Assembly: GCA_002869095.1 (NCBI GenBank)
Contig: PKTO01000223.1
Location: 1 to 10,993, forward strand
Direction: 5' to 3'
DNA: 10,993 nt
From: Clostridiales bacterium
GTDB lineage: Bacteria > Bacillota > Clostridia > Peptostreptococcales > BM714
How positions within the stretch are numbered: position 1 is the first letter of the stretch; each line of letters begins with the position of its first letter. Position numbers and translations under genes: made by a program. This document shows positions 6,354-10,993 of the stretch, one piece after another. The notes under the pieces were generated by a model. That model searched no databases, was not told the DNA's origin, and was given only the letters and a program-made list of their open reading frames with translations.

Positions 6354-6782
6354 ATGAAAAACGACTTGAAGAAGGCTATCGAAATACTCGAGAGCGAGGG
6401 CAGGGCCCTGGTGCTTGCAAGGGACGGGGTTGTGCTCTTTAAGGACGACAGGCGCGGAATAGGCCCGATGTACGATATAGCCACCAAGGAAAGGGAATCC
6501 GCCCGCGGAAGCAGCCTTGCGGACAAGGTCATAGGAAAGGCCGCGGCAATGCTTGCGGTCGATGCCGGGATTGAGAACCTCTATGCGGCGGTGCTGAGCG
6601 AAGAGGCTGAGATGGTTCTTTCCGAAGCGGGCATATACTGCGAATTCGGCAAAAGGGTTCCTTTCATACAGAATAGGGAAAAAACCGGCAAGTGCCCCAT
6701 GGAGCGCATTGCGGGGGACCTTGGGCATGATGAAACCGAGGCTCTGAAGGAAAGGCTTAAGGAGTTTTTGGAAAAGAAATAA
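6354..6782 (+). CDS. DUF1893 domain protein
   Basis: A 142-residue soluble protein of the DUF1893 family, whose Thermotoga member TM1506 has a cytidine-deaminase-like fold with no established activity (from family knowledge). The sequence shows the expected layout: LVLARDGVVLFKDDRRGIGPMYDI near residues 20-43; the helix ADKVIGKAAAMLAVDAGIENLYAAVLSEEA; a cysteine in AGIYCEFGK; and IQNREKTGKCPMERI toward the C terminus. The HAE/CxxC zinc motifs of true cytidine deaminases are not obvious, so catalysis should not be assumed. GGGGGAGAA lies just before ATG 6354 and partly overlaps the permease stop, which suggests translational coupling. It is the last gene of the pgi-hypB-permease run. Repeat sequence begins three bases after its stop. 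Confidence 0.85.
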   Translation: MKNDLKKAIEILESEGRALVLARDGVVLFKDDRRGIGPMYDIATKERESARGSSLADKVIGKAAAMLAVDAGIENLYAAVLSEEAEMVLSEAGIYCEFGKRVPFIQNREKTGKCPMERIAGDLGHDETEALKERLKEFLEKK

Positions 6783-7012
6783 GAACAGATGTCAGGTATC
6801 AGATGTCAGGTATCAGGTATAAGGAAAAACAAGGGCAAAGAAACAGCAAGAACAGAAAGCAAAAAAGCTTTCAAATGTATTTGTGTTTAGACTTTTTGCA
6901 TTTACTGACAACTGTTTTGAAGTGGAAAGGGTAAAATCAGTAGAAAGTAGTAAGTGGAAAGAGGAAAGGAAAAGATTAAAAAGGGACAGACCTTTTTTAC
7001 TCTATTTTGGCA
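6783..7012. repeat. Composite intergenic repeat, copy C, modules permuted
   Basis: It contains the same parts as copies A and B in a different order. CAGATGTCAGGTATCAG heptads (6786-6820) come first, then the AAGCTTTCAAATG module (6823-6918) ending in CTGACAACTG, then AAGTGGAAAGGGTAAAATCAG (from 6920; AAGGGTAAAATCAG at 6927-6940), purine heptads, and last the core (6974-7012). The core keeps AAAAAGGGACAGACC and the T run but has CTCTATTTT in place of CTCCATTTT. Short frames here were rejected as genes. A relic, GGATATCAGGTGTCA, continues at about 7045-7059. Confidence 0.88.
6974..7012. repeat. Repeat core, copy C
   Basis: Third copy of the core at 1113-1153 and 2625-2665. The stem-loop AAAAAGG-GACAGA-CCTTTTT is unchanged while the right flank differs (CTATTTTGGCAC). 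Its position about 195 bases after the DUF1893 stop would allow a weak terminator role for the plus-strand operon. Confidence 0.8.
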
Positions 7013-7104
7013 CATGTTCAGTATGCTGCGTGTTGATAAAGAACGGATATCAGGTGTCAAATAATGGCTTAAGGTTAAAAGCAAATACAGTTTTCAAGCG
7101 ACGT
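7013..7104. other. Spacer between convergent genes
   Basis: No gene, RNA or clear signal apart from one degenerate TCAGGTG-type heptad relic at about 7045-7059. It lies between repeat copy C and the terminator of the minus-strand gene. Confidence 0.6.
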
Positions 7105-7134
7105 AAAAAAAGGGAACCCTTTGTGGGTTTCCTT
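7105..7134 (-). terminator. Rho-independent terminator of the minus-strand operon, possibly bidirectional
   Basis: Read on the minus strand, AAGGAAACCC (7134-7125) pairs with GGGTTCCCTT (7119-7110) around a 5-base loop. That gives ten pairs, one of them G-U in one orientation. A run of seven T (7111-7105) follows. On the plus strand the same stem is followed by CCTTTCTTAT, a poorer U tract, so it may also stop plus-strand read-through. It begins three bases past the stop of the secreted glycosidase gene. Confidence 0.88.
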
Positions 7135-7136
7135 TC

Positions 7137-9923
7137 TTATGGTCTATTATAAATTGGGTCGACGGTGTATTTGAGCCCGTCTTCTGTCATGTGGATTGTC
7201 ATGATGTCGAGGCCGGAGAATATGTCCAGACCTTTGACTTCCGGTGTTGAAGGCGCTTCGATGATTTTAAGCCCGTTTATCATTCTGGAATGCATTTTCC
7301 CGTCTGCTGAAGGAGTTGCCGCGTATGTTTTTCCTCCGGTCCTTATCCTGTATTCTTCAAGCCACCTCAGCACAAGTTCCTCCTCGAGCGGGTCCGAGAA
7401 TTTCCACGAATAGGACATGGAGAGGAGGATGTTTTTTTCTGAAGCGTTTTGCAGCTTTTCCCTCAGCCAAGGTATCTGAGAAGGATTTGAGGCGCGGAGT
7501 CCATTTTGTGATGAATTGTCGAGCCTGAGCACGAGCAGGTTTTTTCCTCCGGCCGATGAAAAGCTCTCGCCGCCTATTACCGGAGCCGTTATCCTGTCTC
7601 CGAGTTCTTCGCTAAGCGTTCCCGAGGAAACAAGGAAATCGGATTCATTTGCCAGTTTTGACAGGCTTATGTGTATTAGCCTGTCGAGCAGGGTTGACAC
7701 GGGCGAGGTGTTTCCGAGCACCGTGATCGACAATTCCGGATCTTCCGGCTTGCTTCTCAGAAGGTTTTCGTCATCGGGGATTTTTATACCCGTGGAATTC
7801 AGCTGCCCGCTGTATGGAGTTTTGTAGAAAGCCGTGAAATCGTCAAACCATATCCGCCCCTCCGTTTTGTTTTCGGGATCCGTTTCAACCAGGTAGACCT
7901 TTTCAAGTTTCACCGGAAATACGGCGCTTTGAGGTATTTTTGCTTCCACGAACCGCCATCCTGTCCAGTCTACGTACCGGGCGAAGTCTATTGTGCTTGT
8001 TTTGCCGTCGCTGCCTTTTATGCGAGCCCTGAGCCAGTGGCCTCCGCCTTCGTCGCCCTTGACCCAAACCCCCAAGTGCGATGGCGTCGAGTAAAGCGTA
8101 TGGTCGAGGTTTAGATATGCCGCCCTGCTTGCGTCTGTTTTTGTGAAGTCGTATGCCATAAGACCCGAAGATTCGCCGGTTTTCTTTATCGTTTCATCGA
8201 GATTGTATGAACCCGTGACCGCTTCGGGGTATGAAGAAAAGGTGTCCCCGTCGCTTTCGAAGTCGTTGAACACGAAGGACGAGTATCCTATGGAAACGGG
8301 TATTTCGTCAGTGTTGCCTTGAAATGTTGCGCTTATCTTTCCGCTCGCGGCCCTGTTTGACGCGGTGAATGTCTGTCCGTTCAATGTGCCCAGCCGATCT
8401 GGGAAGCTTAAGGACAGGTCCTGCAGGTCCACGGCAATGTCGTATCCTTGGGCGGTGTGCACGACGGCTTCAATCTCCGCTGTTTCGCCCAGGTCCAGTG
8501 AAATGCTTGCGGGAGAGATGTCGATTCCTGTTGCATTCCCCACGCAAGTCAAATCCATGCTGTGAGAATTGCCTCTGTAGGTCCCGGTTACACTGAACAG
8601 CCCGGGTTCTGAGGGATAGAACCTTCCGTTTTCGACTTTGCCGTTCCCTTGGACGACCCAGTCTATGGAATTCGAATCGTCTTCCGCCGGATTGAAATTT
8701 TTGTCGAAGAAATGCGTCTCAAGCTTCCTCGATGTTCCTAAAGCCACCTTGTCGTCCGATACGGATATCTTGAAATCGTAAGGCTGGAGGCTTGCATTAG
8801 GGCTTATTACTGCAATTGCGTTTGCTATGCGCCTTTCCGCCCCTCCCGAGGGATTGTTTTCTATTGTAAGCCCGCTTTCACCGAGCCGCCTTGCCATCAT
8901 TTCGGTTGATCCGCCCCCGTCAAGGTTTATGGCGTCCCAGACGCCGAGTCCTTTCATGTAGAGGGCGAGTTCCGTTTCGCTCATGCCAGTTGCCGAAGGG
9001 TTTCTGCCGTCTACCGCAAGCAGATAGAAGCGGTCGCCTTCCATGTTTGTTCCAAGCGCCGTCCTGGGATGCAGTCCGGATATGGGGAGTGAAAACGAGT
9101 CCGGAAGGTTGCCGCCATCAAGGAGTATGCTTCCTCCCCCTATTGCGTCGCCTATGTTTGAAAGAGAAGGTTTTGTGTCGATTTCGAGCCTTGCGCGCTG
9201 ATTCTCCTTGAAGGCATCCATCAGCTCGGCCTTCACCCCGCCACTTGCCGCTACTATGAAATCGGGTTTCTCGTCGCCGAATTCGGACACCGAGCTCTTG
9301 AATGATTCAACCTTTCCATCTGAAACTCCCATGTAGACCGTGTCGGGCTTTTGCGGCGGGAGCCCTTGCCATGAGGCGTTGTACACTATGGCCTCCCCGG
9401 GCTCAAGATAGGGCTTGTTTATGTATGACACGGCAATTTCCTTTCTGTTTGAAAGGTTCTTGACCGTATATTTTTCCTCGAACATTGCGCCTATTTGAAG
9501 CATTCCTTCCGAGTCTGTCCATGCCGCGTTGAAGCTGGAGTCGCCTATTGAGCTCGACATGAGGACTCCGTCCTTTACCACCGGGCCCATGGACACCGAA
9601 AGTCCCGTGTCGAAGAAATCGCCGTTTACTATTCCTATTGAGGACGGTTCCAGGGCAGAAAAATCCGAAAGGGTGGAACGCTTGTTGACCTGTGGGTTGG
9701 ATAAAACGCCGATGCCTGCGCCTCCGTCCGAAATGCTTCCTTCGAGTATTCTTATAGATATGTGGCCCCTTTCCGTGAGTATCAAGTCTTCAGTGTAAGT
9801 CACTCCGTTCCCTATTTGTTCGGTGAAAGTTTCCCGGTTCAAGACATTGTAGTCCGCATGGGAAATCGTAGCGGACGCCAGAATGCAAACCAGGGCAAGG
9901 CATATCGGATTCATTTTTTTCAT
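7137..9923 (-). CDS. Secreted phosphodiester glycosidase (NAGPA) family protein with Ig-like, jelly-roll and degenerate phosphoesterase domains
   Basis: Exported 928-residue protein. Residues 1-23 form a signal peptide (KKM, hydrophobic core, SHA|DY cleavage). Residues about 25-375 are a phosphodiester glycosidase domain, the family of the uncovering enzyme NAGPA that removes sugars from phosphodiesters. Its core motifs are HPRTALG (285-291), LLAVDGRN (301-308), DAINLDGGGSTEMM (330-343) and ERRIANAI (363-370). Two beta-rich Ig-like segments follow (about 378-460 and 462-546), then a jelly-roll/carbohydrate-binding-like region (about 550-702, with HLGVWVKGDEGGGHWLRARIKG and DWTGWRFVEAKIP). The C terminus (about 731-905) resembles calcineurin-type phosphoesterases but lacks the metal ligands (see findings). 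No LPXTG motif, S-layer repeats or C-terminal anchor were seen, so it is probably released or bound through its modules. AAAGGAGAAA lies upstream of ATG 9923. It is the second gene after ttcA, 22 bases apart. The substrate is probably an envelope or extracellular glycan phosphodiester (inference). Confidence 0.93.
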   Translation of the reverse strand: MKKMNPICLALVCILASATISHADYNVLNRETFTEQIGNGVTYTEDLILTERGHISIRILEGSISDGGAGIGVLSNPQVNKRSTLSDFSALEPSSIGIVNGDFFDTGLSVSMGPVVKDGVLMSSSIGDSSFNAAWTDSEGMLQIGAMFEEKYTVKNLSNRKEIAVSYINKPYLEPGEAIVYNASWQGLPPQKPDTVYMGVSDGKVESFKSSVSEFGDEKPDFIVAASGGVKAELMDAFKENQRARLEIDTKPSLSNIGDAIGGGSILLDGGNLPDSFSLPISGLHPRTALGTNMEGDRFYLLAVDGRNPSATGMSETELALYMKGLGVWDAINLDGGGSTEMMARRLGESGLTIENNPSGGAERRIANAIAVISPNASLQPYDFKISVSDDKVALGTSRKLETHFFDKNFNPAEDDSNSIDWVVQGNGKVENGRFYPSEPGLFSVTGTYRGNSHSMDLTCVGNATGIDISPASISLDLGETAEIEAVVHTAQGYDIAVDLQDLSLSFPDRLGTLNGQTFTASNRAASGKISATFQGNTDEIPVSIGYSSFVFNDFESDGDTFSSYPEAVTGSYNLDETIKKTGESSGLMAYDFTKTDASRAAYLNLDHTLYSTPSHLGVWVKGDEGGGHWLRARIKGSDGKTSTIDFARYVDWTGWRFVEAKIPQSAVFPVKLEKVYLVETDPENKTEGRIWFDDFTAFYKTPYSGQLNSTGIKIPDDENLLRSKPEDPELSITVLGNTSPVSTLLDRLIHISLSKLANESDFLVSSGTLSEELGDRITAPVIGGESFSSAGGKNLLVLRLDNSSQNGLRASNPSQIPWLREKLQNASEKNILLSMSYSWKFSDPLEEELVLRWLEEYRIRTGGKTYAATPSADGKMHSRMINGLKIIEAPSTPEVKGLDIFSGLDIMTIHMTEDGLKYTVDPIYNRP

Positions 9924-9945
9924 TTCCGGATTTCTCCTTTCGCAT

Positions 9946-10668
9946 TCATTTGCACTTTGGTTCCCAGATGCTCATCTGCCCGGGGTTTGTAAGAGCCTTA
10001 AGCAGATTATCCCTGCCCCTTGGAGCTTCGCTGTCTATTCCGCGAAGCAGCTCCTTCATATAGTCCCTTCGCGTGCGGCCCTCCATGGGGCACTTGCTTT
10101 TTATTACAGGGAATTCATGGCGCCTTGTTGCCCCTATTATGTCTTTTTCCTCGGCGTAGACCATGGGTCTGATTACCGTTATTTCTTGCCTGTCCAGGTA
10201 TGTGACAGGCTTGAAGGAGTGTATCCTGCCTTCGTAGAGCATGCTGAGGAGAAGGGTTTCTATGGCATCGTCGCGGTGGTGGCCCAGGGCGGCCTTGCTG
10301 ATGTTGTGCCTTTTAAGAAGGTTGTAAAGGGCTCCCCTCCTGAGGTTTGCGCAAAGTGCGCAAGGATTCTTCTCGTTTCGGACATCGAACACTATCTTGT
10401 AGATTTTTGTCTCTTCGATGAAATATTCAATTCCCAGACTGTCGCAAAACTGTTTGACAGGATTGAAGTCAAAATCCTCATATCCCATGTCTATCGAAAA
10501 CGCCTTTATTTCATATGGGACGGGATAGAAGTTTTTCATGAGGTGGAGCCCGTAAAGAAGGGCAAGGGAATCCTTGCCTCCCGATATTCCAACCCCTATC
10601 ACATCGCCGGGGGCAATCATTTCGTATTCCTGGGCTGCTTTTCGCATGCAGCCGAGCACTTTTCTCAT
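9946..10668 (-). CDS. ttcA: TtcA-like PP-loop tRNA thiolation ATPase
   Basis: A 240-residue cytosolic PP-loop ATPase of the TtcA family, which makes 2-thiocytidine at tRNA position 32 using ATP and an iron-sulfur cluster. Visible are the PP-loop SGGKDS (residues 29-34), AFSIDMGYEDFD after the first alpha/beta unit, the cysteine pair NPCALC (C103 and C106), GHHRDDAIET (129-138), and a third cysteine in KSKCPMEGRTRR (C193). The three cysteines fit the Fe-S ligands known in TtcA. The start at 10668 is chosen over the in-frame ATG at 10698. AAAGGAG lies 6 bases before 10668, the N terminus then matches the family (MRKVLGCMRKAAQEYEMI), and the upstream ATG falls between the TATAAT box and the likely transcription start. 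It is the first gene of an operon with the secreted glycosidase. TtcA relatives with other tRNA targets exist, so the exact base modified is inferred. Confidence 0.87.
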   Translation of the reverse strand: MRKVLGCMRKAAQEYEMIAPGDVIGVGISGGKDSLALLYGLHLMKNFYPVPYEIKAFSIDMGYEDFDFNPVKQFCDSLGIEYFIEETKIYKIVFDVRNEKNPCALCANLRRGALYNLLKRHNISKAALGHHRDDAIETLLLSMLYEGRIHSFKPVTYLDRQEITVIRPMVYAEEKDIIGATRRHEFPVIKSKCPMEGRTRRDYMKELLRGIDSEAPRGRDNLLKALTNPGQMSIWEPKCK

Positions 10669-10674
10669 ATGAAG

Positions 10675-10679
10675 CTCCT
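10675..10679 (-). promoter_or_regulatory. Ribosome binding site deciding the ttcA start
   Basis: AGGAG on the minus strand, within GCGAAAGGAGCTTCAT, 6 bases before ATG 10668. The alternative ATG at 10698 has no such site. Confidence 0.8.
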
Positions 10680-10700
10680 TTCGCTGGTTCTGATGCATTC

Positions 10701-10706
10701 ATTATA
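10701..10706 (-). promoter_or_regulatory. Promoter -10 box for ttcA operon
   Basis: TATAAT on the minus strand within GGATGTATAATGAAT. About 17 bases upstream is only TGCAGT, a poor -35. Transcription from about 10694 would give a short leader of about 26 bases before ATG 10668. Confidence 0.55.
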
Positions 10707-10748
10707 CATCCGGCGGCAGAGGGACTGCATTAAGAAAGGGTTACAAAA

Positions 10749-10870
10749 AAGACAGATGTCAGGTATCAGATATCAGATGTCAGGAAATGCGAAAAGACGA
10801 AAGCGAAAAGACGAAAGCGAAAAGACGAAAGATAAAAGACAGATGTCAGGTATCAGATATCTGAAATCTG
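10749..10870. repeat. Composite intergenic repeat, copy D (heptads only)
   Basis: Two TCAGGTA/TCAGATA heptad arrays, starting with CAGATGTCAG at 10753 and at 10840, flank a purine tract with three exact 14-base units GCGAAAAGACGAAA (10789-10830). The right array ends in the perfect palindrome CAGATATCTG (10854-10863). Neither the 41-base core nor the AAGCTTTCAAATG module is present. A pyrimidine stretch at about 10880-10902, containing CTTTCCACGTTCCACTC, looks like the complement of the AAAGTGGAAAG heptads. The array lies between divergently transcribed genes, outside both -10 boxes. Confidence 0.85.
10789..10830. repeat. Three tandem 14-base units (double heptad)
   Basis: GCGAAAAGACGAAA repeated exactly three times (10789-10802, 10803-10816, 10817-10830), followed by the variant GATAAAAGAC. 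Each unit is two heptads, so this is the same 7-base periodicity as elsewhere, with a different word. Confidence 0.92.
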
Positions 10871-10936
10871 CTCTTCAATCTTTTTCTTTCCACGTTCCAC
10901 TCATTACTGCCTGATGCAAGGCCCGGCCTATTAGTG

Positions 10937-10942
10937 TATAAT
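10937..10942 (+). promoter_or_regulatory. Promoter -10 box for the gene at the right edge
   Basis: TATAAT within TTAGTGTATAATGTCG, about 28 bases before the ATG at 10971. No convincing -35 is seen at the expected distance. The context TGTATAATG matches the divergent ttcA promoter. Confidence 0.6.
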
Positions 10943-10970
10943 GTCGTTAGGATGCATGGGGGTAATATAA

Positions 10971-10993
10971 ATGGACATTTTCATCGGGAAGAT
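10971..10993 (+). CDS. Start of an unidentified gene, cut by the window edge
   Basis: ATG at 10971 is preceded by GGGGG (10958-10962, 8 bases spacing) and a TATAAT box, and opens a frame reading MDIFIGK before the window ends. Seven residues are too few to assign a family. The ribosome binding site and promoter make a real start likely. Confidence 0.55.

Noticed and set aside
6883..7152. Open frame of 89 codons after DUF1893
   Set aside because: It runs through repeat copy C and into the terminator, shows no family resemblance and has no convincing start signal.
10669..10698. Upstream ATG start for ttcA (ten extra residues)
   Set aside because: It lies only three bases downstream of the TATAAT box, ahead of the likely transcription start, while 10668 has an ideal AAAGGAG site and matches the family N terminus.
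10753..10863. CRISPR-like array
   Set aside because: Units are 7 or 14 bases with no unique spacers of 25-40 bases between constant repeats, and no cas genes are in the window. These are simple tandem repeats.
9883..10914. Long plus-strand frame of 343 codons opposite ttcA
   Set aside because: It lies antisense to a gene with intact PP-loop and cysteine motifs, and its C-terminal part is repeat DNA (KRQMSGIRYQMSGNAKRRKRK). It is a shadow.

Overview
The window looks like chromosomal DNA of an anaerobic Clostridia-type Bacillota. This is inferred from the Gram-positive-style ribosome binding sites (AAAGGAG, GGGGAGG), AGG/AGA-rich codon use at moderate GC, and the gene set: a PgcA-type phosphohexomutase, a short bacterial Pgi, an AEC permease, DUF1893, a TtcA-like PP-loop enzyme and an exported phosphodiester glycosidase. 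No marker fixes the genus. Apart from unusual intergenic repeats, the region reads as housekeeping.

Left part, plus strand (1-6782): the 3' two thirds of a phosphoglucomutase/phosphomannomutase gene, an unrecognised gene (hypA here, 1445-2587), glucose-6-phosphate isomerase (pgi), a second unrecognised gene (hypB here, 4205-5407), an AEC-family permease and a DUF1893 protein. hypA and hypB are diverged paralogs and bracket pgi. From pgi to DUF1893 the gaps are 11-26 bases, so these four genes are probably one transcript. The two sugar-phosphate enzymes link glycolysis with glucose-1-phosphate/polysaccharide metabolism. What the two paralogs add is not visible from sequence.

Right part, minus strand (10668 down to 7137): a ttcA-like gene is followed 22 bases later by a 928-residue secreted protein. 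That protein has an N-terminal phosphodiester glycosidase (NAGPA) domain, Ig-like and jelly-roll-like modules, and a C-terminal domain resembling a calcineurin-type phosphoesterase that has lost its metal ligands. The two strands converge on a hairpin terminator at 7105-7134. A new plus-strand gene begins at 10971 behind a TATAAT box and runs off the end.

The most distinctive content is non-coding. All four long intergenic stretches (1037-1444, 2588-2855, 6783-7104, 10699-10970) are built largely of one repeat family. It contains heptanucleotide arrays (AAAGATG, TCAGATA, CTGACAA and GCAGTTA words), a hairpin-forming core identical over 41 bases in two copies, and a ~100-base module bounded by inverted heptads. 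Module order differs between copies, and one copy supplies the last codons and stop of hypA.
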